This document shows, in pieces, positions 5,949 through 12,882 of a DNA stretch of 12,882 nucleotides (positions within the stretch are counted from its first letter, which is position 1; the number at the start of each line of letters is the position of its first letter). The translations under genes were made by a program, and so were the position numbers. This DNA is from an uncultured Methanofollis sp. (GTDB lineage Archaea > Halobacteriota > Methanomicrobia > Methanomicrobiales > Methanofollaceae), in the NCBI RefSeq assembly GCF_937919355.1, contig NZ_CALFSA010000031.1:1-12882 (forward strand), written 5' to 3'. Under the pieces are notes generated by a model. That model had not been told where the DNA came from, made no database searches, and saw only the letters and a program-made list of their open reading frames with translations.

Positions 5949-6632
5949 ATGCGCCCGTACGTCTTTGTCAACCTTGCGATGAGCGCCGACGGGAAGATCT
6001 CGACACGAGAACGGCGCCAGGTGAAGATCTCAGGAACAGCCGACTTTCAACGCGTCGACCGCATCAAGGCCGGCGCAGATGGCATCATGGTGGGGATCGG
6101 CACCGTCCTCGCGGACAACCCCTCTCTCACGGTCAAGTCCGCGGATCTGAAGGCGGCGCGCAGGCGAGGAGGACGTGACGAGCACCCTGTGCGGGTCGTC
6201 GTCGACTCGGCGGCACGGACGCCGCCTGACGCCGACATCCTGGTGAAGGGAGAGGGGCGGAGGATCGTTGCGGTCTCTGCGTCGGCCCCTGCGGCAAGGG
6301 TCAGCACCCTCAGGGAGAGGGCGGAGGTGATCGTCGCCGGGGAGGAGGAGGTCGACCTCGGGAGACTCATGGATGAACTCGGTACCCGCGGCCTCAGGCG
6401 GGTGATGGTCGAGGGAGGGGGGACGCTCATCTGGGGGCTCTTCAGGGACGGTCTTGTCGACGAACTCATCACCTATGTCGGCGCAGTCGTCATCGGCGGC
6501 AGGGACGCACCGACACCCGCGGACGGTGATGGCTTTGTCGCGGAGAACGAGTTCCCGCACCTCGACCTTGCAGGCGTCGAGAGGATCGACGACGGCGTCT
6601 TGCTCAGGTGGACGGTCAGAAAAAAGGAGTGA
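5949..6632 (+). CDS. arfC: 2,5-diamino-6-(ribosylamino)pyrimidinone 5'-phosphate reductase (archaeal RIB7 type)
   Basis: 227 residues from ATG 5949 (MRPYVFVNLAMSADGKIST); an in-frame TTG at 5895 would add 18 polar residues not expected for the family. It is a dihydrofolate-reductase-like enzyme that uses NAD(P)H to reduce the ribosylamino side chain to ribitylamino in archaeal riboflavin/F420 precursor synthesis. The match to Methanocaldococcus jannaschii MJ0671 extends over the whole length: SADGK (12-16), ADGIMVGIGTVLADNPSLTV (43-62), HPVRVVVDS (79-87) and VEGGGTLIWG (154-163), plus the late APTPADGDGF motif. There is no fused deaminase domain, unlike bacterial RibD. Flavin and deazaflavin needs are high in methanogens. 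No clear Shine-Dalgarno site precedes the ATG. It is transcribed divergently from the kinase and convergently with the lipoprotein (6-base gap). Confidence 0.93.
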   Translation: MRPYVFVNLAMSADGKISTRERRQVKISGTADFQRVDRIKAGADGIMVGIGTVLADNPSLTVKSADLKAARRRGGRDEHPVRVVVDSAARTPPDADILVKGEGRRIVAVSASAPAARVSTLRERAEVIVAGEEEVDLGRLMDELGTRGLRRVMVEGGGTLIWGLFRDGLVDELITYVGAVVIGGRDAPTPADGDGFVAENEFPHLDLAGVERIDDGVLLRWTVRKKE

Positions 6633-6638
6633 GAGGGA

Positions 6639-7139
6639 TTACTTCGTCCCCTTGGCACCGACGATGTTGTCCCAGATCTTGAACTTCGTCATGGCGTCCT
6701 TGCCAAGCGGGCGGTCCATCACGACCCAGACCTGGACGCGGTCGTCGCCGGCCGTTCCATTGAACTCAAGACTCTGCCCCTTGGCGAGGGAGCGGCCAGA
6801 GGGTTTGGTGAGGGCCTTCGACTCAGGCGTGCCGTCTGAACGGATGACGGTGGCGGAGAACTCCTTCACATTCTCCTGGCCGAGGCCGCCGCTGAAGGTG
6901 ACGGTTATGGTGTGGTAGACCGGGTCCTCCTGCACCTGAGTGGCGACCTTGTAGTCGGCGGGCAGGACATCGGTCGGTTCAGGTTCGAGAGAGACCGTCT
7001 GGGTCGGTTCGGGCACGGCCGTCGTGGGGGTGGCGGTCGGGGTGGGGGTCGGCGTCACAGGCGACGATCCCGTGCACCCGGCAGAAAGGACGAAAACAGC
7101 CATTACTGCCAGAACAAGCATGAGAGCAACGCTTTTCAT
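6639..7139 (-). CDS. secreted lipoprotein with Thr/Pro-rich linker
   Basis: 166 residues. Residues 1-20 are a signal sequence ending in a lipobox (LSAGC, lipidated C22), so the mature protein is expected on the outer face of the membrane. A flexible linker rich in T, P and E (about 28-60: TPTPTPTATPT, EPTQT) leads to a compact domain of about 100 residues. That domain has alternating beta-strand pattern (YHTITVTFSGG, KEFSATVIRSDG, DDRVQVWVVMD) and ends KFKIWDNIVG. I do not recognise a named family; similar lipoproteins are frequent in Methanomicrobiales. It is convergent with the reductase gene (6-base gap) and divergent from korA. The Shine-Dalgarno GAGGAG (7156-7161) is 16 bases from this ATG but 8 from an upstream three-codon frame. 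Confidence 0.85.
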   Translation of the reverse strand: MKSVALMLVLAVMAVFVLSAGCTGSSPVTPTPTPTATPTTAVPEPTQTVSLEPEPTDVLPADYKVATQVQEDPVYHTITVTFSGGLGQENVKEFSATVIRSDGTPESKALTKPSGRSLAKGQSLEFNGTAGDDRVQVWVVMDRPLGKDAMTKFKIWDNIVGAKGTK

Positions 7140-7147
7140 GCTTTCAT
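7136..7147 (-). other. three-codon upstream reading frame (ATG AAA GCA TGA)
   Basis: The ATG at 7147 is 8 bases from the strong Shine-Dalgarno GAGGAG (7156-7161) and encodes Met-Lys-Ala. Its TGA overlaps the lipoprotein ATG as ATGA, the usual layout for termination-reinitiation. Whether it is translated is unknown; the lipoprotein ATG itself is 16 bases from the GAGGAG. Confidence 0.35.
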
Positions 7148-7190
7148 CTTTGAATCTCCTCTATTTGAGCGTTGTGCCTGCACCGGGCGA

Positions 7191-7200
7191 ACCTATATGT
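7191..7200. promoter_or_regulatory. shared TATA-like box between the lipoprotein and korA genes
   Basis: ACCTATATGT sits in the 93-base divergent gap. On the plus strand it predicts a start near 7220, just before the korA ribosome site GAGGT (7224-7228). On the minus strand (ACATATAGGT) it predicts a start near 7168, about 30 bases before the lipoprotein. No second clear TATA box is visible. Confidence 0.4.
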
Positions 7201-7232
7201 GGAGTCCCTGACCTCTGCCGCTGAGGTAGACC

Positions 7233-8879
7233 ATGAACGAGATCTCTGTACTCATCGGGGGCAGGGCAGGAGAAGGCATCAACATCGCGGGGATGCTCAT
7301 CGTCCGCATCCTCTCGGCGCGCGGGTTGCGGGCGTATATGTATTACGACTACCCCTCCCTCATCAAGGGGGGGCACAATTTTGCGGTCGTCAGGGCGGCG
7401 GAGGAAGAAGTCCGCTGTCACCGGGAAAAAATCGATCTCCTCCTTGCGATGGACCAGGAGACAGTGCGGCGCCATATAGACTGGTTGAAGGAGGGGGGGA
7501 GTATCATCAGGGACGCCGGCGTCGTGAAGGGGGACGGGATCGCCGTGGACCTCGACGCAATCGTAACAGAGGAGAAGGCCCCGCCGGTCACGAAGAACTC
7601 CGCGGTCATCGGTGCCTTCAGCAGGGCCTGCGGCGTCCCGTGGACGACGGTCGAAGAGGTCGTGAGGAGAGCGATACCAAAAGAGATCGAGGCGAACCTC
7701 CGGGTCGCACGCCGGGGGTATGACCTCTCACGGGAAGTGCTGCACCTCCCCGCAACCGGCAGAGATCCGCTCCCCATCCTCAGCGGGAATGAGGCGGTCG
7801 CCCTCGGCCTCCTCGACGCCGGCCTGGAGGGATATGTCTCCTACCCGATGACCCCCTCGTCAAGCATCCTCCATACCCTTGCAGGGCTTGCTGGCCGTTT
7901 CGGCATCAGCGTCGTCCACCCGGAGAACGAGATCGCCGTGATGCTCACCGCACTCGGCGCCGCCTATGCCGGTCGCCGCGTCGCTGTCGGCACCTCGGGC
8001 GGTGGGTTCTGTCTCATGACCGAGGGCTTTTCCCTTGCCGGCATGGCGGAGATACCGGTCCTCGTCGTCCTCGGCCAGAGGCCGGGCCCGAGCACGGGCC
8101 TGCCGACGTACTCGGCCCAGGGCGACCTCCTCTTCGCCCTCTCCGCAGGGCAGGGGGAGTTCCCGCGGATCGTCGCGGCGCCGGGCACGCCCGAGGAGGC
8201 GTGGTACTGGGCCGGGGCGCTCCTGGACCTGGCCTGGCGTTTTCAGACGCCGACAGTCCTCCTCACCGACAAGAACCTCGGCGAAGGGATCTTCTCCTTC
8301 GGGGAGACGGAGAAAAGACCGGCGCTCGGGCCGTCGCTCTGGAAAGGGGAGGGTGAATACCGCAGGTATGAGATCGGGACAGGCGGGGTCTCGCCCCTCG
8401 CCTTTCCCGGCACTGCGGGGGCGACGGTGAAGGTGAACAGTTATGCCCACGACGAAGACGGGATCACCACCGAAGACGGGGCGGTCGTGGCGCGGATGGC
8501 CGAAAAACTCCGGGAGAAAGGTGTGGCCGCCGCACGGGTGCTTGAAGGCTATCCATGCGTGGCGACCGCCGGCGACCCCGACGCAGAGACCGCCCTCCTC
8601 TGCTGGGGTTCGACGGCCGGGGTCTGCGCCGAGGCCGCGGGGCGTCTCGGCCTCAGGGTGGTGAGGCCGGTCGTCCTCTCGCCTTTCCCCGAAATGCGGG
8701 TGAAGGCCGCACTTGCCGGGGCCGGGCTGATCGTCGCGGTGGAGGAGAACATCACCGGACAACTCGCCCGGCTTGTGTCAGTCCACGGCATCAGGGCCGA
8801 CGTTGTCGTCGGGAAGTACGACGGCCGACCCTTCGCCCTCGAAGACCTGGAGAGGCGCCTGCAGGAGGCGACAGCATGA
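7233..8879 (+). CDS. korA: 2-oxoacid:ferredoxin oxidoreductase, fused gamma-alpha subunit
   Basis: 548 residues. It oxidatively decarboxylates a 2-oxoacid with CoA to acyl-CoA, CO2 and reduced ferredoxin (or runs in reverse), together with the beta subunit. Residues 1-170 are the gamma domain (GGRAGEGINIAG, YDYPSLIKGGHNF). Residues 184-355 are the alpha pyrimidine-binding domain (SGNEAVALGLLDAG, YPMTPSSS, HPENEIAV, GTSGGGF, QRPGPSTGLPT, QGDL), and 360-548 the C-terminal alpha domains. The gamma-alpha fusion and the GPSTGLPT motif are typical of KorA-type two-subunit enzymes. ATG 7233 follows GAGGT. Its end overlaps korB by ATGA. No delta ferredoxin-like gene is adjacent. The substrate (2-oxoglutarate, pyruvate or branched-chain oxoacid) cannot be settled from sequence. 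Confidence 0.92.
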   Translation: MNEISVLIGGRAGEGINIAGMLIVRILSARGLRAYMYYDYPSLIKGGHNFAVVRAAEEEVRCHREKIDLLLAMDQETVRRHIDWLKEGGSIIRDAGVVKGDGIAVDLDAIVTEEKAPPVTKNSAVIGAFSRACGVPWTTVEEVVRRAIPKEIEANLRVARRGYDLSREVLHLPATGRDPLPILSGNEAVALGLLDAGLEGYVSYPMTPSSSILHTLAGLAGRFGISVVHPENEIAVMLTALGAAYAGRRVAVGTSGGGFCLMTEGFSLAGMAEIPVLVVLGQRPGPSTGLPTYSAQGDLLFALSAGQGEFPRIVAAPGTPEEAWYWAGALLDLAWRFQTPTVLLTDKNLGEGIFSFGETEKRPALGPSLWKGEGEYRRYEIGTGGVSPLAFPGTAGATVKVNSYAHDEDGITTEDGAVVARMAEKLREKGVAAARVLEGYPCVATAGDPDAETALLCWGSTAGVCAEAAGRLGLRVVRPVVLSPFPEMRVKAALAGAGLIVAVEENITGQLARLVSVHGIRADVVVGKYDGRPFALEDLERRLQEATA

Positions 8880-9715
8880 CCCTGATCACCGCGGCGAAGA
8901 ACACGTGGTGCCCGGGGTGCGGGAACTTCGCCATCGAACACGCCCTCAAGGACGTCCTCGTGAGTCTCGCCGAGGAAGGGAGGCGGGCCGAGGACATCGT
9001 GCTCGTCACCGGCATCGGGTGCCACGCAAAGATCGCCGACTACCTCGCGGTCAACAGTTTCTATGCCATCCACGGCCGCACCCTCCCGGTGGCGTCGGGG
9101 ATCAAACTCGCAGACCCGGCCCTCACCGTCGTCGCCTGCGCGGGCGACGGCGACGCCTATGCCGAGGGCCTCGACCACCTCGTCTTCGCGGCGAAGAGGA
9201 ACCAGGACATCACCGCCATCATCCACGACAACAGGGTCTATGGCCTGACCACCGGCCAGTACACCCCGACCTCGTACGAGGGGTTCAGGGGGCGCTCAAC
9301 GCCGGGCGGCATCAGGGAGAGGCCGATCAACCCGGTCGCCCTGATGCTCGCATCGGGTGCGACCTTCGTCGCCCGGACATACACGCGGAAGATGGACCAC
9401 CTGAGGGAGGTGCTGAAGGCGGCAGTCCTCCACCGCGGTTTCTCCTTCGTGGACGTCCTCCAGGTCTGCGCCACCTACAACAACCTGACAGACTACTACA
9501 ACGACCGCGTCTACCTGCTCGAAGGACACGACACCGCCGACCTCGGCGGGGCGATGACACGGGCACGAGAATGGGACTACTCGGCCGACGCACCCATCGC
9601 CCTCGGCATCTTCTACGAGGAGGAGGCGCCAATCGATCCCTGGCCCGCAATGGGAGGCGCGGGGCCTGAGGAGAGGGGGCGCATGATCAGGGACATTCTC
9701 CGGGAGAGGACATAG
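8876..9715 (+). CDS. korB: 2-oxoacid:ferredoxin oxidoreductase, beta subunit
   Basis: 279 residues, the usual length for KorB. It binds thiamine pyrophosphate and one 4Fe-4S cluster. Cluster cysteines are C12 and C15 (WCPGCG), C49 (GIGCHAK) and C198 (VCATYNN). The TPP/Mg site is GDGDAYAEG (91-99) continuing to DNRVYGLTTGQ (118-128), and ALTVVACAG and PVASGIKLAD match the family. All key residues are present. ATG 8876 is 7 bases after AGGAGG (8863-8868) and overlaps the korA stop, so the two subunits are made in equal amounts. The residue after the TGQY(T/S)PT motif and the STPGG segment lie in the substrate-specificity region; a structural comparison would be needed to name the oxoacid. Confidence 0.94.
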   Translation: MTLITAAKNTWCPGCGNFAIEHALKDVLVSLAEEGRRAEDIVLVTGIGCHAKIADYLAVNSFYAIHGRTLPVASGIKLADPALTVVACAGDGDAYAEGLDHLVFAAKRNQDITAIIHDNRVYGLTTGQYTPTSYEGFRGRSTPGGIRERPINPVALMLASGATFVARTYTRKMDHLREVLKAAVLHRGFSFVDVLQVCATYNNLTDYYNDRVYLLEGHDTADLGGAMTRAREWDYSADAPIALGIFYEEEAPIDPWPAMGGAGPEERGRMIRDILRERT

Positions 9716-9762
9716 AGATCCCGCTGTCATTCGCCCATCAGGGGGAGAGGGCATCTCACAAA

Positions 9763-9770
9763 CTATATAA
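9763..9770 (+). promoter_or_regulatory. TATA box of the ferritin gene
   Basis: CTATATAA at 9763-9770 places transcription start at about 9790-9795, giving a leader near 10 bases that includes the GGTGA ribosome site (9795-9799) before ATG 9804. GGGAGAG (9743-9749) and CTCTCCC (9776-9782) form an inverted repeat around the box, a possible operator. Confidence 0.65.
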
Positions 9771-9803
9771 CCTGTCTCTCCCACGGTGGACTCTGGTGAC
9801 ACC

Positions 9804-10334
9804 ATGATCTCGCACACGATGCTTGAGGCGCTGAACCGGCAGATCAACCGGGAACTCTACTCCGCCTACCTCTACCTCTCGATGGCGGCCTGGTTCTCGG
9901 CGGAGAACCTGCCCGGTTTTGCGAACTGGATGCGGGTCCAGGTACAGGAGGAGCAGTTCCATGCCATGAAATTCTTCGACTACTGCCTCGCACGGGGCGG
10001 TCGGTTGACGATGCTCCCGATCGAGGCGCCGCCGAACGCGTGGGACTCCCCCCTCGCCATCTTCGAGGCCACCTATGCCCATGAGCAGAAGGTGACGAAG
10101 ATGATCTACGACCTCGTCGATATCGCCGCAAAAGAGAAGGACCACGCCACTTCCAATCTCCTGCGGTGGTACGTGGACGAGCAGGTCGAGGAGGAGGCGA
10201 ACGACACCGAGATCCTGGGCAGACTAAAGAGGATCGGCACCGACACAAACGCCCTTCTCGTGCTCGACAGAGAACTCGGTATGAGGGTCTTCACCCCGCC
10301 GGCGGCTGGAAACGGCGGGCAGAGTGTCCCCTGA
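9804..10334 (+). CDS. non-heme ferritin
   Basis: 176 residues, a four-helix-bundle ferritin that oxidises Fe(II) and stores it as mineral in a 24-subunit cytoplasmic shell. The ferroxidase site is complete: E17 (INRELYSAY), Y24, E49 and H52 (QEEQFHAMK), E93 (YAHEQKV) and Q126 with E129/E130 (DEQVEEEAND). The order and spacing match prokaryotic FtnA, and no heme-binding bacterioferritin Met is evident. ATG 9804 is preferred over an in-frame ATG at 9786, because GGTGA lies 4 bases before it and the TATA box would start transcription after 9786. It is a stand-alone unit after korB with its own promoter and T-run terminator. In a strict anaerobe it probably buffers iron and limits oxygen damage. 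Confidence 0.96.
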   Translation: MISHTMLEALNRQINRELYSAYLYLSMAAWFSAENLPGFANWMRVQVQEEQFHAMKFFDYCLARGGRLTMLPIEAPPNAWDSPLAIFEATYAHEQKVTKMIYDLVDIAAKEKDHATSNLLRWYVDEQVEEEANDTEILGRLKRIGTDTNALLVLDRELGMRVFTPPAAGNGGQSVP

Positions 10335-10348
10335 TCACTCCCTTTTTT
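10295..10348 (+). terminator. T6 tract after ferritin, with stem in the 3' end of the gene
   Basis: Six T's (10343-10348) lie 8 bases after the ferritin stop. A 7-bp stem CCCGCCG/CGGCGGG (10295-10301 with 10313-10319) lies within the last codons. The T run is the stronger part of the signal. Confidence 0.45.
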
Positions 10349-10394
10349 CCCGGAACGCGCTCCTGCCGTGGGTCTGCCCGCCCCGGTCGCGAAG

Positions 10395-10534
10395 CGACCA
10401 TATGAGAGGTCGGCCTGGAGGCCCCCGGCAAAACCCTATGTAGTATCATTCACCACGATAGCAGATGGGATCTCCAGTGCCGCGCCGGGCATACCACCTG
10501 TACCCGGCCAGGTCCGGGCTGGATCGACCATATG
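10395..10534 (+). repeat. leader region of the fusion gene with a repeated CGACCATATG
   Basis: The gap 10335-10556 shows no gene. CGACCATATG occurs at 10395-10404 and again at 10525-10534. The first copy overlaps a small GGTCGC/GCGACC hairpin (10385-10399). A weak TATA-like CTATGTA lies near 10437-10443. Function unclear. Confidence 0.35.
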
Positions 10535-10556
10535 TGCATGCTGGAGTGCTGCCTCA

Positions 10557-12482
10557 ATGAACAAAAGAAAACCAACCACGGTTTCTGACGGAAAGAAGAA
10601 AAAAGTGCAGGAAAGGTCGCTCGGTCCGGTGAACAACCTTGAGGCTCACGTCTCGCCAGAGTGGTGGAGGGAGATCTTCAACCATCTCTACCTCAAGACA
10701 GACGGCGACGTTGTCGGCGACGACGCCCTGACGGTAAAGGAGATCGACCTCTTCTCCAGAGCGGCCGACCTCAAGAAGGACGACCGGATCCTCGACGTCT
10801 GCTGCGGGCAGGGGCGGCACACCCTCGAACTGGCCAGGCGCGGCTTTGCCGCCGAAGGACTCGACCGGTCCCACTACCTGGTCCAGAAGGCGCGGACCTC
10901 AGCAAAGAAAGAGGGACTGGATGTCAGGTTCAGGGAAGGGGACGCCCGGCGTCTCCCGTATCGCACCGACTCTTTCGATGTCGTCATGATTCTCGGGAAC
11001 AGTTTCGGTTACTTTGAGAGCGGGGAGGACGACCGCATGGTGCTCTCCGAGGTCGCCCGCGTCCTCAAACCGGGCGGCAGGATCCTCATCGACATCTCGG
11101 ACGGGGAGTATCTCAGGGACAACTTCCAGAAGCGGTCCTGGGAATGGATCGATAAGAAGCATTTCGTCTGCAGGGAGCGGTCACTCTCGGCAGACGGTGC
11201 ACGGTTGATCTCCCGTGAGGTGATCACCCATGTCGAGAAAGGGGTGATCGCCGACCAGTTCTATGCCGAGCGGTTATACTCCGGAGAGAAGATCGAGGGA
11301 CTCCTTGCGTCTGCCGGGTTCACCAGCATCAAGAGGCACGGCGAGATCGCGACCGAGTCGGCACGGAACCAGGACCTTGGCATGATGGAGAGGCGGATCA
11401 TTGTCACCGGCACGTTCAGCAAGGCATGGACTGAACCGGCAGAGGGTGTGGATTCCGACGTGCGGCAGGTGACGGTCATATTCGGGGACCCACACCTCAA
11501 TGACGACATCAAGCCGAACTGCGTCTTCGACGATGACGACTATTACACCATCAACGAACTCAAAGAAGCGCTGAAACAGCAGAAGGGGTACCGCTTCTCC
11601 TTCCTCGACAACCACCACACCCTCCTCGCAGACCTTGAACGGGTACGCGGCAAGACCGACTACGTCTTCAACCTCTGCGACGAGGGATTCCTCAACGACC
11701 CCTGGAAGGAACTGCACGTCCCCGCCCTCCTCGAAATCCTGGGGATACCGTACACCGGGTCGGCCCCCCAGTGCCTCGCCTTCTGCTATGACAAGTCTCT
11801 TGTAAGGGGCGTGGCGCGGGAGATGCACATCCCGGTGCCCGAGGCAGTGCTCGTCCGCGGCGAGGAGATCGCCCACGAGATACCGTTCAGGTTGCCCGCG
11901 ATCGTGAAGCCAAACTCCGGGGATTCCAGTTTCGGGATCACCGAGAAGAGCGTGGCATATTCGTTTGAAGACCTGACACGCGCCATCGCGTCGATCAGGT
12001 TGCGTTTCGGTTTCGAGAAACCGGTCCTGGTCGAGGAGTACCTCACCGGCCCCGACCTCTCGGTCGGGATCATCGGCAACCCGCCGGAGTCGTACACAGT
12101 CCTGCCCATCATCGAGGAGGACTACTCGGCTCTCCCGGCAGGACTTCCCAGGATCTGCGGTTATGAGGCAAAGTGGGTCCAGGAATCGCCTTACTGGAAG
12201 ATCACCTCCATCAAGGCCGACCTCCCCGAGGAGACCGAGAAACAGATCATCGAGTGGAGCGTGCAGATGACGAAAAGGCTCGGGAGTCGCGACTATACCC
12301 GTCTCGACTGGCGGATCTCGGCCGACGGCGAACCGAAACTCCTTGAGGTGAACCCGAACCCCGGATGGTGCTGGGACGGACACCTTGCCAAGATGGCAAA
12401 GATCGCCGGGATCTCGTACCCGGAGATGATCGGTATGGTCCTGAAGGCCGCAGAGGCGCGGTTCGGGGAGAAGCGGGTGTGA
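10557..12482 (+). CDS. fusion of a class I SAM methyltransferase and a D-Ala-D-Ala-ligase-like ATP-grasp enzyme
   Basis: 641 residues from ATG 10557, 8 bases after GGAGTG (10543-10548). The frame is open to 10368, but the extra 63 residues are low in family character. Residues 1-30 are Lys-rich. The methyltransferase domain (about 35-290) has SAM motif I ILDVCCGQGR (78-87), acidic GLDRS (D103), GDARRLPY (128-135) and SFDVVMILGNSFGYF. The ATP-grasp domain (304-641) follows Ddl order: VTVIFGDP (305-312), FNLCDEGF, GIPYTGSAP (396-404), YDKSLVRG, KPNSGDSSFGI (451-461), EEYLTGPDLS (493-502), RLDWR (582-586) and LLEVNPNPG (595-603), with metal ligands D584, E597 and N599. Both sites look intact. 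Ddl-like enzymes join two amino or carboxylate compounds using ATP; methanogens of this type make no murein, so the substrate is unknown. Confidence 0.92.
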   Translation: MNKRKPTTVSDGKKKKVQERSLGPVNNLEAHVSPEWWREIFNHLYLKTDGDVVGDDALTVKEIDLFSRAADLKKDDRILDVCCGQGRHTLELARRGFAAEGLDRSHYLVQKARTSAKKEGLDVRFREGDARRLPYRTDSFDVVMILGNSFGYFESGEDDRMVLSEVARVLKPGGRILIDISDGEYLRDNFQKRSWEWIDKKHFVCRERSLSADGARLISREVITHVEKGVIADQFYAERLYSGEKIEGLLASAGFTSIKRHGEIATESARNQDLGMMERRIIVTGTFSKAWTEPAEGVDSDVRQVTVIFGDPHLNDDIKPNCVFDDDDYYTINELKEALKQQKGYRFSFLDNHHTLLADLERVRGKTDYVFNLCDEGFLNDPWKELHVPALLEILGIPYTGSAPQCLAFCYDKSLVRGVAREMHIPVPEAVLVRGEEIAHEIPFRLPAIVKPNSGDSSFGITEKSVAYSFEDLTRAIASIRLRFGFEKPVLVEEYLTGPDLSVGIIGNPPESYTVLPIIEEDYSALPAGLPRICGYEAKWVQESPYWKITSIKADLPEETEKQIIEWSVQMTKRLGSRDYTRLDWRISADGEPKLLEVNPNPGWCWDGHLAKMAKIAGISYPEMIGMVLKAAEARFGEKRV

Positions 12483-12503
12483 GCGCCTGACCGTAAGTCC
12501 CGC

Positions 12504-12533
12504 AGGCCCGGGAGATGGGCCTTTACTTTTTTT
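12504..12533 (+). terminator. hairpin plus T tract after the fusion gene
   Basis: AGGCCC (12504-12509) pairs with GGGCCT (12517-12522) around a 7-base loop and is followed by TTACTTTTTTT (12523-12533), with another T run at 12540-12544. It starts 22 bases after the stop codon. This is the clearest intrinsic-type terminator in the window. Confidence 0.75.
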
Positions 12534-12882
12534 GACCTCTTTTTAATGTGGTGCCCCGCCAGACACCCCCGGGGTCAGATACGCCCGTATCAGCCTTCGA
12601 TCCCGGGATCGCACACCCTTTTCAGGGCCATATCGAGGAGATCCAGAGATCCGGCCATATCGACGCCCATGGGCAAAACAGGATGAAATCCGGCAGGACT
12701 CGATGCCCACGGGCCGCCGGTATGAGCCAGGGTAATGCATCCTCTATCCCGGTCCGGGGGTGCCGGGGAAGGCAAAGGAGTGTGGCCGGAAATTGCCTGG
12801 ATTCCAAGCCCTTGACTTCATCACTGGAGATGCCATTGCTGGAAGAAGTCAGAATGGAAACTATTATGTAAACAGGTACACT
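12534..12882. other. gene-free stretch at the right edge
   Basis: No coding frame here has a ribosome site and a family signature. It holds a small hairpin GATACG/CGTATC (12578-12583 with 12586-12591) and an 11-bp direct repeat GGCCATATCGA at 12626-12636 and 12653-12663. A related pair, CGACGCCCATGGGC and CGATGCCCACGGGC, lies near 12661-12714. A TATA-like ACTATTATG near the right end could belong to a gene beyond the window. Confidence 0.4.

Noticed and set aside
7860..8762. 300-codon minus-strand open frame
   Set aside because: Antisense to korA, with no ribosome site or family motif and biased Arg/Gly/Pro composition.
10368..10556. 63-residue N-terminal extension of the methyltransferase/ATP-grasp fusion
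   Set aside because: It precedes a good ribosome site (10543-10548) and ATG 10557, and shows no conserved character.
11274..12383. 369-codon minus-strand open frame
   Set aside because: Antisense to the ATP-grasp domain, whose catalytic motifs are intact; no recognisable protein.
12626..12663. Direct repeat GGCCATATCGA as a CRISPR or origin signal
   Set aside because: Only two 11-bp copies with no regular array, no AT-rich unwinding region and no cas or replication genes.
12543..12871. Small open frames on both strands at the right edge
   Set aside because: No ribosome site, no domain, and mutually overlapping. One minus-strand stretch ending LDLLDMALKRVCDPGIEG is protein-like and might be a gene remnant, but the evidence is too thin.
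1..12882. tRNA, rRNA or transposase
   Set aside because: No T-loop/acceptor-stem arrangement was found in the intergenic stretches, and no transposase motif in any frame.

Overview
The window looks like a chromosomal segment of a GC-rich methanogenic archaeon, most likely of the order Methanomicrobiales (Methanoculleus/Methanofollis-like). This is an inference from gene content: an archaeal-type riboflavin-pathway reductase, DUF4013, DUF2178 and Yip1-type membrane proteins, a two-subunit 2-oxoacid:ferredoxin oxidoreductase and a non-heme ferritin. TATA-like boxes near many starts, T-rich terminators and partial GGAGGTGAT-type ribosome sites also fit an archaeon. No rRNA, tRNA, CRISPR array or transposase was found.

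Layout. Bases 3-119 are the last codons of a Yip1-like membrane protein (+), followed by two GC-rich hairpins with a T tract. Bases 255-1083 are non-coding and hold a large imperfect inverted repeat (about 480-980). Three short hairpins inside it share flanking sequence but differ in their stem pairs. A long minus-strand block follows: an XRE regulator with a DUF2178 membrane protein (overlapping pair, 1084-1687), a DUF4013 membrane protein (1758-2414), a secreted protein with a possible Cys-Gln thioester-like domain (2560-3831), and a two-component pair in which the kinase (4394-5830) overlaps a receiver-only response regulator (4039-4404).

After a divergent AT-rich promoter region come the riboflavin-pathway reductase (5949-6632, +) and a convergent minus-strand lipoprotein (6639-7139). 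Divergent from the lipoprotein is the korA-korB operon (7233-9715, +), then ferritin (9804-10334, +) behind a strong TATA box. A methyltransferase/ATP-grasp fusion follows (10557-12482, +) with a clear terminator. Bases 12534-12882 show no convincing gene.

How the genes relate. Clear operons are korA-korB (ATGA overlap), kinase-response regulator (11-base overlap) and DUF2178-XRE regulator (overlapping ends); the remaining genes look like single transcription units. The best candidates for under-described biology are the hairpin family at 480-980, the secreted protein with paired Cys and Gln motifs and a TATA box flanked by 14-bp repeats, and the methyltransferase/D-Ala-D-Ala-ligase-like fusion in an organism not expected to make murein.
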